Shown here: positions 32,807-41,437 of the stretch, piece by piece
Layout: every line of letters starts with the position of its first letter
Position numbering within the stretch: position 1 is the first letter of the stretch
Source of the DNA: a virus
IMG/VR virus record: IMGVR_UViG_3300006192_000008
Span: 1 to 64,000 of that record
Direction: 5' to 3' (one strand)
DNA: 64,000 nucleotides
Notes under the pieces: model-generated
Seen by the model: the letters and a program-made list of their open reading frames with translations, nothing else
What the model was told of the DNA's origin: nothing
Database searches by the model: none
Position numbers and translations under genes: made by a program

Positions 32807-33686
32807 ATGCCCTCCAGTAAATCCGTCCAGTTGGTATAGACCCTGATGAGCTTATAATATCTTGTCTGGAAGCTGAAAATCCTGTGGTACTGGGGGAAAG
32901 CACTTCTGCAACTACAGTGTAATCAGCTTTTCCTGCGTTGTAGCCAAAACAAGCTACAACAGAAAAAACTTTAGATGGGAATGCAATAGGAAATGTGACA
33001 GGGTAGACTGCATCTGGAGATGCTGCTGCAATATACCCCCACTGCTCTATTTGTCCACCAGGGGTTTTTTGAAACCCTATATCAGTGAGGGACTGGTTAC
33101 TCCCTTGGAAAGATTCTTTTAGTCTTAGTGGAGTTAAAATTGTAGTGTTACTAAGCCATCCCTGAGATTGTGCAGTAGATGCAACAGTAGTCTTGGCATC
33201 AACTTCAGTTTTAGTGTAAGTTTGAGCTTGAGAATAGACACTAAGGTTTGTACGAGCTGTTGCAGTATTTGTCAGATCAGCAAGGTTCTGAGTCTTAGCT
33301 AGGTAATTAGCATCTGATTGAACTTTAGTATAGAAATCCCCAGCATTAGCAAAAGCAATTTCCCAATGAGTTCCTACAGTTGTGGTTGGGTCCTGATTCG
33401 TGTTTACAGTAAGTGCTCGGTAAATTGTACCGTTACTACCCATCACAAGGGACTTAGCACCACCTACAGAATACTGATACTCTGTCACACTATCCCAAAC
33501 GGCAATACCATGCTGATTGATATGTGCAAGAGCTGTATCTTGGCGATTATCCAGATAGTTGAACCATTGGCGCGCTGGGATTTCTACCTGCCAACCAGTT
33601 GCATACTTAGTGTCGCCGGGGTTTAGTACGTCACCACCAGAGGCCCATGTAAGGCTCAGGTTGGTGGGTTTCAGGATTTGGGCCAT
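32796..33686 (-). CDS. tail fibre protein, 296 aa
   Basis: The N-terminus (ILKPTNLSLTWASGGDVLNP) is a baseplate-attachment motif; a centre with YTKTEVDAK-type heptads is fibrous; the C-terminal ~90 residues (GFQKTPGGQIEQWGYI ... FPIAFPSKVFSVVA, ending IYWRACGI) match the gp53-like/H-type fibre tip that packs as a beta trimer. Recognition of the host is the likely role. Confidence 0.82.
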   Translation of the reverse strand: MAQILKPTNLSLTWASGGDVLNPGDTKYATGWQVEIPARQWFNYLDNRQDTALAHINQHGIAVWDSVTEYQYSVGGAKSLVMGSNGTIYRALTVNTNQDPTTTVGTHWEIAFANAGDFYTKVQSDANYLAKTQNLADLTNTATARTNLSVYSQAQTYTKTEVDAKTTVASTAQSQGWLSNTTILTPLRLKESFQGSNQSLTDIGFQKTPGGQIEQWGYIAAASPDAVYPVTFPIAFPSKVFSVVACFGYNAGKADYTVVAEVLSPSTTGFSASRQDIISSSGSIPTGRIYWRACGI

Positions 33687-33690
33687 GTGT

Positions 33691-34188
33691 TTATTCCTTA
33701 GAAATTAATTTGTATTCTTTTAAGCCAGAGAGGCAAAGTGTTTTTTCATCTTCACGTCTATTGACAAGGCCGCGAAGTTTCTTGCCTTTTGCAAAAACCC
33801 AACGAGTTAGTTGCTCACAAGCTTCTACTCTCTGATCTTTATTAAGAAGTTTCAACAGAGTGGAGGACTTAAAGTTACCAACACCCACGTTGTAAGTGAA
33901 AGATAAATAAGCAGCATGTTCTTGAGCAGATAGAGGGACTTTGATATGCTTACTCATCTCTGTATTATGTTTAGACAGGTCTTTAGCCAATTGCTCAAGG
34001 CACTCATCTTCAGAGAACTTCTGTCCAAGTCTCAACTCAGGGCCAGTGTGTCCATAGCAAGATGTGACAATTCCAACCGGGTCCGGGTAGGTTCCCAATA
34101 CCAATCCTTCATGTTTTGCAATAAACATACCAGATGTTGCAAGTGCAGAAGACAATCCATACACAAGAAGTTTGTTTTTAATATTCAT
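33691..34188 (-). CDS. SAR endolysin, GH24 lysozyme, 165 aa
   Basis: Cleaves peptidoglycan. A weakly hydrophobic N-terminal helix (about 9-25) with Gly/Ala/Ser is a signal-arrest-release sequence. The catalytic triad region reads KHEGL...YPDPVGIVTSCYGHTG (Glu near 27, Asp near 36, Thr/Ser near 41). The C-terminal TYNVGVGNF, LRGLVNRREDE motifs complete the T4-type fold. It is placed among baseplate and fibre genes rather than with the holin. Confidence 0.88.
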   Translation of the reverse strand: MNIKNKLLVYGLSSALATSGMFIAKHEGLVLGTYPDPVGIVTSCYGHTGPELRLGQKFSEDECLEQLAKDLSKHNTEMSKHIKVPLSAQEHAAYLSFTYNVGVGNFKSSTLLKLLNKDQRVEACEQLTRWVFAKGKKLRGLVNRREDEKTLCLSGLKEYKLISKE

Positions 34189-34200
34189 TGTACACTCACA

Positions 34201-34992
34201 CTAGAATAACGATGCAAATTGCCCACCACCTGCTTGAGAGAAGTCAGAGTCACCATAACCAAGTCCATAACCCAAACCCCAACCGAAGGTTCCTGTAAAC
34301 TCACCAAAACCTAAAGCTCCAGTTGCACCTTGAAAGCCAAAGTAGTTGCCAGCAAGGAACCAGCCAAAGTTAATTCTTACACCAACTGTTTTAGGAATAA
34401 GGCGGGAAGGATAGCCTTGACTTGTGGAAACATAATTCAATAATACTTGTTCAAAAGTAGAAAGCTCTCTACCAAATAGAACAGTGTACGCAGCATTACC
34501 TTCAGAGATAATTGCTGTAGCCTCTGTTCCAAACAAGAAGTTAACAAAAGCAAGAAACTCTTCTGGTGTAGATGCTGTACGGTTCTTTAGAATTTTAGCT
34601 TTGATGAATAGGCGATATGTTTCATCGTCAAGAAGTACGTTACCACCAAGAGGTGTACCAAAGTCATAGAACCTAGAACCAATAACGGGTTGACCAAAGT
34701 CACCAAAAGTATCTGCTTTGAGGGCACCTTGAAAGCCAAAGAAGTTGAATAGATCAGCAGAGATAAGTTCTCTGGGCTGACCTACAATCTCACCAATGAT
34801 ATCTAGTGTAGCTCCAGTGGCCTCATCAATACTTCTTTTCTGGATGAGGTCTTTGAATACTTGCTGGATACTTTCTTGTTGGTCAATTAGGAGTTGAAGA
34901 TATTTGTCAAATACTTCCTTTCCTTTGAATTGTTCAGTAACACGTTCTCTGGCTTCTTCTAAATATGGATGTGTATCAAAAGGTACGAGCAT
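34201..34992 (-). CDS. baseplate/tail protein, DUF2612 type, 263 aa
   Basis: N-terminal helices (ARERVTEQFK...LLIDQQESIQQVFKDL, then GATLDIIGEIVGQPR) match the DUF2612 proteins that sit after baseplate J genes in myoviruses and act like P2 gpI wedge components. The last ~60 residues are Gly/Phe-rich with repeats such as FGFQGA, GFGEF, GYGLGYG. Confidence 0.78.
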   Translation of the reverse strand: MLVPFDTHPYLEEARERVTEQFKGKEVFDKYLQLLIDQQESIQQVFKDLIQKRSIDEATGATLDIIGEIVGQPRELISADLFNFFGFQGALKADTFGDFGQPVIGSRFYDFGTPLGGNVLLDDETYRLFIKAKILKNRTASTPEEFLAFVNFLFGTEATAIISEGNAAYTVLFGRELSTFEQVLLNYVSTSQGYPSRLIPKTVGVRINFGWFLAGNYFGFQGATGALGFGEFTGTFGWGLGYGLGYGDSDFSQAGGGQFASLF

Positions 34993-35002
34993 AAGTACCT
35001 CC

Positions 35003-36466
35003 TTAAGATACTACAATATTTATGTTGATTGATTCGAATGAACTGATGTCTGCAAAGTCAATTACAATATTGGCAGTGCCTACAGGACTAGGAGTTGTAC
35101 CAATAAACAAGCTATCGATCTGATGCCCCGGCACTGTGTTGATTGGGGTGAACATGCGGCTGTAAATTACATCCTTACCAACACCAAAGTTCTGAGAAGC
35201 GTAAGTCTGAATAGCAGCCCTAATCTGATCAGCACCATCACTAGGAAACTGAATAGGTGCTTCAGGGTTAAGACTAAGTGTCATGCTGATATAGACGACA
35301 ACAGGAGTAGGTCTTTCAAATCCAATGTTATGGAGAAACCCTTGAGTGTCTGTAATAGGAATAATCGTATTACCTTGACTCTTAATGCCCATCGGCTTGT
35401 TCTGCCAGATAGTCTCGGCAATGATCTGACTAGACCCACCAAGGACAACAGGGAAAAAACTATGAGGAAGAACACCATTAGAGTCTGTAATATCAGTATC
35501 GTTCTCATAGATAGCTAGCTCCTCTACACCATCTACGTTGAGTAGGGCAGAATATAGGCTATCAAGAATGTTAGAGCTGCGTTCTAGCTTAGTGTTACGA
35601 AATCGTAAGCGAAGCTCTTCGTCAGTTTCTACAAGCCTACCCGGAGAAGCATCTAAAGGATTTGTTACACTATCCCAACCAAGAACAGGAGTTACAATCT
35701 CATTGATGGTGTTAGCATCCTGATTGATTTCACCGACTTCTACAGCAACCAATTGACCAATCTTCTTAACTTTTGTAATTGCAAGATTGGAGCTAGTAGA
35801 GAATGTGCTTGCTTGAAACACATCAACCATATCCACTATAAGAGTGTTACCCACCAAGGAGGCTGAAAGAAGGGGATGAGATGAATCAATAATAGCTTTG
35901 ATGCCAGTGACAATCTCGTTAGCTGTAGCAGCTCCAGAGGACGTGTAGCTGATCGTATTACTACCAGTGATACCTGCGGTATAGGTGAGTGTGTAAAGCG
36001 TTGTGTTGGCCACTACAGAGACTGTCAGAGTGATACCAGCAGACTGTGATGGGGAAAGAGCTACGCTACCACTAACAGAGAATTCATTGTTATCAGCAGA
36101 ACGTACTACACTTCCACCAGCAATCAGTGTACCATTATCACCAGCAAACAAAGCTGTAGCTGTACTAGCAGAGGCTGGGAAGCGAGCAATACCACCATAT
36201 TGAACAAGGTTGTCTAGAGAGATACCTGTAGCCGAGTTTGGATCAAAAGCACTCCAGCATTGCTGAGCAACTTCCCATAGGTCTGCGTCACCGGGAGCAT
36301 CTAGAGCAATCAAACGTCCAAGTGCTGTGCTTGTGCTAGTGTCTACGATTTCACCTGCCGGTAAAAGATCAGCAAAAAGTTGTTCAGCTTTTATCTTCTG
36401 CTCATCTAATATATTTTGCAACCTTTTTAAAACAAATCCGCTGTCAGTTATTCCAAAATTTGCCAT
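35003..36466 (-). CDS. baseplate wedge protein, J-like, 487 aa
   Basis: Forms the baseplate wedge with neighbours. N-terminal LLPAGEIVDTS..TALGRLIAL...WEVAQQCWSAFDP, the central DSVTNP.DASPGRLVETDEELRLRF (in pieces) and a C-terminal region with GQNTIIP-like and FDAADISS-like strands fit the baseplate J family. A Thr/Ser-rich insert spans about residues 130-240. The start overlaps the end of a homing endonuclease gene by 19 bases. Confidence 0.87.
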   Translation of the reverse strand: MANFGITDSGFVLKRLQNILDEQKIKAEQLFADLLPAGEIVDTSTSTALGRLIALDAPGDADLWEVAQQCWSAFDPNSATGISLDNLVQYGGIARFPASASTATALFAGDNGTLIAGGSVVRSADNNEFSVSGSVALSPSQSAGITLTVSVVANTTLYTLTYTAGITGSNTISYTSSGAATANEIVTGIKAIIDSSHPLLSASLVGNTLIVDMVDVFQASTFSTSSNLAITKVKKIGQLVAVEVGEINQDANTINEIVTPVLGWDSVTNPLDASPGRLVETDEELRLRFRNTKLERSSNILDSLYSALLNVDGVEELAIYENDTDITDSNGVLPHSFFPVVLGGSSQIIAETIWQNKPMGIKSQGNTIIPITDTQGFLHNIGFERPTPVVVYISMTLSLNPEAPIQFPSDGADQIRAAIQTYASQNFGVGKDVIYSRMFTPINTVPGHQIDSLFIGTTPSPVGTANIVIDFADISSFESININIVVS

Positions 36467-37395
36467 TTCAATTTCCTATATTGACTGTTTTGAATATCCA
36501 ACAACTCTCCCAGTTGGCAGATTCCTACAGTCTCAGTGAATCCGCTGGGAAGTTCATGTTTTTGAAAGTAGGGTTGGAATGTATCCTTGAGAACTTTCTC
36601 ATGTTGACTTGCATCCAACCCATTCGTGTAATTCCACACAAAAGATAAGTCAAAAGACACACCTAAAAATTTACAAAGTTTGTTGTGCTGTTGGAGTCGT
36701 CTTTTTAGATCACAAGTTATTCCATATTTGTACCCCATAAGGATTCCATCTTCTGATACCACCTTAAGAACATACAGGCTTGCAGGTTTGTTCTTTTGAA
36801 AACCATACTTCGCGCAGGCTGGACAGCCCCTTCCCGCTGACAGTGAAGCGTAGGACGTTACCCAGTCATTCTGACAAATGTTACAAATAAGGGAGACTTT
36901 AAGTTTACTTGTGCTTCCAGTTGGTTTATAATCAAACCCCTTGAGACTAAAATTAGCTGCATTTGTAAACTCTGCTATTCTTTGATAGATAATTTCTTCA
37001 GGAAGTTTTTCAGACTTATTGCAAACACCGCAACTGGCACCCTTAAGGGCAATTGAATTATAGCTGGCATCCCAGACTTTCCCGCAAGAAAGACACTCAA
37101 CACGCAGTGGAGACTTTGAACCACTAATAGAATCTTGTAGAAGCTTTATCGGTTTATTTTTGATAACATCCAAAACTCTGTTGAACATTTTCTCTGGAGA
37201 GTTGTACGCCTTTCCGCTACACAGGCAAGGTTTTCTTCCAGAAAGTATACTAGATGCGGCAACAGAATTTACATCTCCACACACTACACAGCGGAGTGTA
37301 AAATGACTCCTTTGATTATCACCGTACTCAATAATTTCATAGTTCTCCCCATTCTGTGAGTATTTACTATCTTTATAGTATTCAGACAGAAGCAT
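36448..37395 (-). CDS. homing endonuclease: zinc ribbons plus GIY-YIG domain, 315 aa
   Basis: Residues 1-200 have repeated Cys pairs (CVVCGD, CLC, CLSCGK, CGVC, CNIC, CPAC) as in Zn-ribbon arrays. The C-terminal ~110 residues are a GIY-YIG-type nuclease: SLYVLKVVSEDG, YKYGITCDLKRRLQQH (Arg), EKVLKDTF and the glutamate in SGFTETV. It is inserted between two baseplate genes, and its end runs 19 bases into the next gene, leaving the baseplate J start intact. Confidence 0.8.
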   Translation of the reverse strand: MLLSEYYKDSKYSQNGENYEIIEYGDNQRSHFTLRCVVCGDVNSVAASSILSGRKPCLCSGKAYNSPEKMFNRVLDVIKNKPIKLLQDSISGSKSPLRVECLSCGKVWDASYNSIALKGASCGVCNKSEKLPEEIIYQRIAEFTNAANFSLKGFDYKPTGSTSKLKVSLICNICQNDWVTSYASLSAGRGCPACAKYGFQKNKPASLYVLKVVSEDGILMGYKYGITCDLKRRLQQHNKLCKFLGVSFDLSFVWNYTNGLDASQHEKVLKDTFQPYFQKHELPSGFTETVGICQLGELLDIQNSQYRKLKWQILE

Positions 37396-37404
37396 AGCTC
37401 CTCC

Positions 37405-37791
37405 TTAACTTGTTGGGGTAACTGTGATTAACCCAGACTCTTCCCCAGTAGTCACTTTCACACGGAAGGTCATAGAATATTGTCTGTTTACAAAAGTAGA
37501 TTCAAAGAATGTCAGTTCTTTTACACCGTTCTCTGCTAAGATTGCTTTCTGAAAGATAAGATCAACAGCAGATTTACTTGTCTTGTGTCCGAGGATGGAT
37601 TGGAAGTACGGGATGCCGTATTCCGTGTCTAAGAACCATTCGGTCTTCCATGTACGAAGAAGTACAAGAAGTCTTTGACCAACTACATCAACCCGAGATT
37701 GGGTAGTTTCTTCTTTTCTTAGTGGGCCATTACGCCATACAATATCCCCATAAGATGGAGAGACAGGCTCTTTGTCGATTAACAGGTCCAA
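37405..37791 (-). CDS. baseplate wedge protein, gp25/DUF2634-like, 128 aa
   Basis: The pattern GDIVWRNGPLRKEE...VGQRLLVLLRTWKTEWFLDTEYGIPYFQSILG (in pieces) matches the small T4 gp25-like/P2 W-like wedge subunits that start sheath polymerisation. It lies between spike and baseplate J genes in standard order. Confidence 0.8.
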   Translation of the reverse strand: MDLLIDKEPVSPSYGDIVWRNGPLRKEETTQSRVDVVGQRLLVLLRTWKTEWFLDTEYGIPYFQSILGHKTSKSAVDLIFQKAILAENGVKELTFFESTFVNRQYSMTFRVKVTTGEESGLITVTPTS

Positions 37792-37800
37792 TTAACTCTC

Positions 37801-38586
37801 CTAGGATGTTGGTCCACCAGTGAGACTTGGGCCAGTCTGCACACCAGTGTGTTTGTGTGTATCAAATACAATACTATTGAATGTGGCAGTGCCAACCAAC
37901 GTATAGTTACCAGTGTGGTTGATATTACCGATCCAACTTGTTTCACCAATTGCAAAGGTAGCAGTTCCTGCTGTAACATCTAAGTTGGTGCAATCGAGTG
38001 TAATGTCAGCTTGAGCTGTAACAGTTGCGTTGTTGCAATTAACCTCTACGTTCTGGTTTGTATTGATTACAATATCACCAGAGGCTTTAAGTCTTACTTC
38101 GCACTCTTGACCTGTTCCAATATTATTTACCAGAACAGTATCTTCTGTGGAATGATTCCATGTACGCTTAGATGGGTTGTTTACGTTTACACCCGGAGGT
38201 TGAATACCGGGGATGAATATAGCATCGCCCTTGTCAAACTTAGCAAAGTTCAAAGGTGTGGTTGGCCTGCCTGAACCATTCTTCCATGCGTCTAAGTTAC
38301 GCATGGAAAATACAGCAATACCAGTTGTCCCTACTTTAATAGGGAACGTAACACCTGCTGTAGATGATACAGGAAAGGATACTGGGACACCAAGGATCAC
38401 CGGTCTTTCCTTAGTTGTACCGTCCTTAAAACGCTGATTGACTGTTGGTTGTATGTCAACCATAGCTCCGTTTAAAGAGTCTCTTACAGCCACTACAATA
38501 CAAGGAATTGCTGTATTCACGTTACTCATTTGATTCTGGAAAGCAGCAACTAATACTTCTTGTAACGAGCCTTCACAATCACTCAT
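37801..38586 (-). CDS. baseplate central spike, Gp138-like, 261 aa
   Basis: The N-terminal OB-like domain (IPCIVVAVRDSLNGAMVDIQP, then VPVSFPVS and GTTGIAVFS) is that of gp138/gpV-type membrane-piercing spikes. The C-terminal ~90 residues are a beta-helical prism with IVINTNQNVEVN repeats, ending in the HKHTG metal-site-like tip. The start ATG at 38586 shares one base with the stop of the upstream endonuclease. Confidence 0.82.
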   Translation of the reverse strand: MSDCEGSLQEVLVAAFQNQMSNVNTAIPCIVVAVRDSLNGAMVDIQPTVNQRFKDGTTKERPVILGVPVSFPVSSTAGVTFPIKVGTTGIAVFSMRNLDAWKNGSGRPTTPLNFAKFDKGDAIFIPGIQPPGVNVNNPSKRTWNHSTEDTVLVNNIGTGQECEVRLKASGDIVINTNQNVEVNCNNATVTAQADITLDCTNLDVTAGTATFAIGETSWIGNINHTGNYTLVGTATFNSIVFDTHKHTGVQTGPSLTGGPTS

Positions 38587-39335
38587 CAGTCTGTAATCTC
38601 CACACAATACTCCATAAGAGCTTTATAGGCTAAAGGAGAAATAGAATCTTTCCAATCAAGAGCTTTACGTTTTATTACAGACTCTTTAAAACACTTGTAA
38701 GCATGAAATGCCTCATTCTCCGTGGTAAACTTTCCAAGAATAACTTGTACACTCTCATGGTCACGGCAACGGGCCTTAAAACCACCCGACGAGCACTTAA
38801 AAACTCCAATAGGAAGCAGTGATCGGTGGGTATTATTTGTTTTCAAAGCCCCATTTATATCTCTTGGTAAATAAACACAAGTGGATGGGGAATAGAGTCT
38901 ATTTCCCTTTACCAATAAATCTTTATCAAGCTCCCACCCATCTAATCGGTAAGCATCCTCTATGTAGAATTTTGCGTAAGATTGAAAGTTATGCCAATCA
39001 TTACTGACAGTGCAGTCTTTATATGTTACTTTAAGTTTGTGAAGCCTTTCATCATAGCAACGCTTGAACATGCTATGCCATGACTCCAAAGCTTTAGCGA
39101 CAAGTTCCTTTGGCTTGTCTTTTGTAAAAGAGCCGTCGCCATAGAAGCCTACCCCATATATAATTCTAGCCATGCAATCTTTTACATCACCCTTACGTAC
39201 TTGATTTTTGTCGTAAGTGCATGTATATCCGGTATCTACAAATTTTATCGTTATTTTGCCCGGCGTTCTTGCAATAACCTCAAATCTGCCATAGTTTTTA
39301 CTTTCCCTCAAATCTCCAATCTTTATAACACTCAT
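38586..39335 (-). CDS. HNH-type homing endonuclease, 249 aa
   Basis: An N-terminal beta-rich DNA-binding-like region (EVIARTPGKITIKFVDTG) precedes the HNH-family pattern ESWHSMFKRCYDE...YKDCTVSNDWHNFQSYAKFY (pieces) and WELDKDLLVKGNRLYSPSTCVYLP. An AP2-like element (LPIGVFKCSSGGFKARC) follows. It has its own promoter (39369-39397) and RBS, and sits between hub and spike genes. Confidence 0.78.
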   Translation of the reverse strand: MSVIKIGDLRESKNYGRFEVIARTPGKITIKFVDTGYTCTYDKNQVRKGDVKDCMARIIYGVGFYGDGSFTKDKPKELVAKALESWHSMFKRCYDERLHKLKVTYKDCTVSNDWHNFQSYAKFYIEDAYRLDGWELDKDLLVKGNRLYSPSTCVYLPRDINGALKTNNTHRSLLPIGVFKCSSGGFKARCRDHESVQVILGKFTTENEAFHAYKCFKESVIKRKALDWKDSISPLAYKALMEYCVEITD

Positions 39336-39368
39336 CCTTTGAACTCCTGATAATTAAATGAAGCAACC

Positions 39369-39397
39369 ATTCTACACTAGATTTTAATTGAAATCAA
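39369..39397 (-). promoter_or_regulatory. sigma70-like promoter of the HNH gene
   Basis: Minus strand TTGATT (39392-39397), 17-bp spacer, TAGAAT (39369-39374) in the context TGTAGAATGGTTGC, nearly identical to the promoter at 4638-4665. The -35 overlaps the stop codon of the upstream hub gene. Confidence 0.7.
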
Positions 39398-40281
39398 GAG
39401 TTACTGATGACTTTTTCTATGGCACTGCACCTAAATTCTGACCACCAAGCTGTGCCTCTCCAGTCCCCTGAGTGGCGGATATCAGTAACTTTATACCATC
39501 CCGTAATCAGAGTGTCTTCAAGTCGGATAATATCACCGGGAACAATATCTGGATTCAACAAAGTCTTGAATTGTACAGATTGAATCTTAGCTTTATCTTT
39601 CTTACTTCTACGAATATCACCAGAGGCTCTATAAGCATTCTCAATCAAGCCTGTGTACTTACTAATCACATAAGCATCTTCAAACTTCTCTGAGTTACCA
39701 CGATCATTGTCATGGACATAGAGAACATCATCATCAATCTGCCAATCTAGGTTGTACTTCTCAGACAACTCATTGAGCATGTCTTTTGGTGTCCCTTGTA
39801 ATGGATAGCCATAGATGATTGGGTTGTTCAGGTTAGTACCGTTGAAGACGCTTCTGGAGACTCCGGGGAGTGCCTTACGAATGTCTTCAGCAACATCCTT
39901 AACTGTCCTACCCGGAGCAACCAAACTACTCAGGGCTTGATGATTTAGCTCTGTATAGGCACCACCCATGAGAATCTGTGTGATACGATCTGTACCACTC
40001 TTACGTGTGGTGACATTAGTAACTTGCCCAGCAAACAGACGCTTAATACCAATGTCACGATAACCAGCACTAAATACTGCTGCTGGATAATCTACGTCCA
40101 AGAGCTTGAGGTTGTCATTGCTAAGATTATAGATTTCAATGGAAGCAGAATTAGTCTTATCTTTGTTACTGCTAGACTTACTAATATCAAACGTAACTTG
40201 AAGATCATTAATCTGAAGCCCTTCACCAGAGACTGCATTACCAACGATCAGTTCATACGCTCTGTTGATTTGTGGCTGCAT
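39394..40281 (-). CDS. baseplate hub protein, gp27-like, 295 aa
   Basis: The sequence has the two hub beta-barrel signatures: an N-terminal SASIEIYNLSNDNLKLL with GYRDIGIKRLFAGQVTNV, and a C-terminal PDIVPGDIIRLEDTLITGWYKVTDI segment (pieces). It would form the trimeric ring above the spike. Its order in the operon, before the spike, fits. Cytoplasmic virion assembly protein. Confidence 0.78.
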   Translation of the reverse strand: MQPQINRAYELIVGNAVSGEGLQINDLQVTFDISKSSSNKDKTNSASIEIYNLSNDNLKLLDVDYPAAVFSAGYRDIGIKRLFAGQVTNVTTRKSGTDRITQILMGGAYTELNHQALSSLVAPGRTVKDVAEDIRKALPGVSRSVFNGTNLNNPIIYGYPLQGTPKDMLNELSEKYNLDWQIDDDVLYVHDNDRGNSEKFEDAYVISKYTGLIENAYRASGDIRRSKKDKAKIQSVQFKTLLNPDIVPGDIIRLEDTLITGWYKVTDIRHSGDWRGTAWWSEFRCSAIEKVISNS

Positions 40282-40617
40282 TTAATCCTCGCTTTGGAAC
40301 GTATACACCAACGAATAATATTGTTTAAGTTTATCTGGAAACTCTTTATATGGTTCAGACTCAAGAGTTCCTTTCTGGATCAACAAGAAGAATCCTGTAA
40401 GGTTTGGTAGGGCATAATCAAACATGATTGGATAGCCGGGAACCAAAGCAGCACTCAAGACAATAGGGTTTCTATCAGCATCATAAAGAGACATGAAATA
40501 TAACTGAGAACGTTCGTTATAGATCATCTCAATAATGTAAGAGTTACCTTCCAGAGATACAGAGTATTCATAGATAGGGGAATCGTCTAACAGGAGGTCT
40601 ACATAAAGGTCAGCCAT
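40282..40617 (-). CDS. tail/baseplate protein, DUF6983-like, 111 aa
   Basis: All-beta small protein (YEYSVSLEGNSYIIEMIYNE, SLYDADRNPIVL) of a kind found between the Dit-like and hub genes in myoviruses. Abuts the hub gene exactly. The precise role is unknown. Confidence 0.65.
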   Translation of the reverse strand: MADLYVDLLLDDSPIYEYSVSLEGNSYIIEMIYNERSQLYFMSLYDADRNPIVLSAALVPGYPIMFDYALPNLTGFFLLIQKGTLESEPYKEFPDKLKQYYSLVYTFQSED

Positions 40618-40629
40618 AAATCTCTCCTA

Positions 40630-41436
40630 TTAGATTGGGAATATCCCAGTTGTGTTTTCTTTAGAGGCTTTTACAGAAGCAGATGAGTTGGTGTCTTTCT
40701 GTGTACTGTCGCATTTACCAAGAGATTTTTTATCTGTAGCCTTTTTTCTTAGTGCAGCTTGAACTACATCAGGCGGTATCCGCACTTTCTTCAAGTTCGC
40801 AAAACGTACACGCTCATAGGTAATATCTGCGTACAACGCAAAGCCAGTTTCGGTGTCCTCTCTAAAATTGATAGAAGTGATGACCAAGAAGGTAGTATCA
40901 TCTGCCGGAAGTTTGCGAACCAGAGTAAGAAACCCATCTGTCTCATACAAAACTACTGGGCGAATGAGTGTTTCAAATTGACCAGTTATTTGGTTGAAGC
41001 CCTCTCCCGACTGGAGGTTGACAAGAATATCTTGAATCTCTTCTGTAGTGTCTCCCCTAACATCGTCCATCACTACCTGTGGTAGAGTGTCGGGGAGGAA
41101 CTGCCCAATGACGTTAGGGACAAACTTCATCAGCAAACTTTGGTCGTCTGAACTGACTAGAACTTCAGTGGGGGCTGGCCTTGCATTGTAGGGAACGTCA
41201 CCATTCTCATTCTGCAAGGCAATTGTGGAAATTGACAAATCAGTTCCACTAATTACAGCACTCATTGTAAAGACTGGATTGTTGTTGATGTAGTGATCTG
41301 TTACGTTGCCGCCAGCATCAACAGGGTGACGTGTAGTCTGCCCTGTAAACGAGCGATTCCAGTTGGTTACTGCATCAAAGTAGAGGAAGCCTCCGGCTTG
41401 AATAGAGTCAGCTTCCCAGCCTAGTGCGAATGACAT
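40630..41436 (-). CDS. Dit-like/baseplate tail protein, 268 aa
   Basis: A beta-rich N-terminal part (NPVFTMSAVISGTDLSI) and a central PAPTEVLVSSDDQSLLM region, then a long domain with FREDTETGFALYADITYERV, fit the Dit-like proteins between tape measure and hub. The last ~45 residues are Lys/Ser-rich and likely flexible. The assignment rests mostly on position and fold pattern. Confidence 0.65.
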   Translation of the reverse strand: MSFALGWEADSIQAGGFLYFDAVTNWNRSFTGQTTRHPVDAGGNVTDHYINNNPVFTMSAVISGTDLSISTIALQNENGDVPYNARPAPTEVLVSSDDQSLLMKFVPNVIGQFLPDTLPQVVMDDVRGDTTEEIQDILVNLQSGEGFNQITGQFETLIRPVVLYETDGFLTLVRKLPADDTTFLVITSINFREDTETGFALYADITYERVRFANLKKVRIPPDVVQAALRKKATDKKSLGKCDSTQKDTNSSASVKASKENTTGIFPI

Positions 41437-41437
41437 A

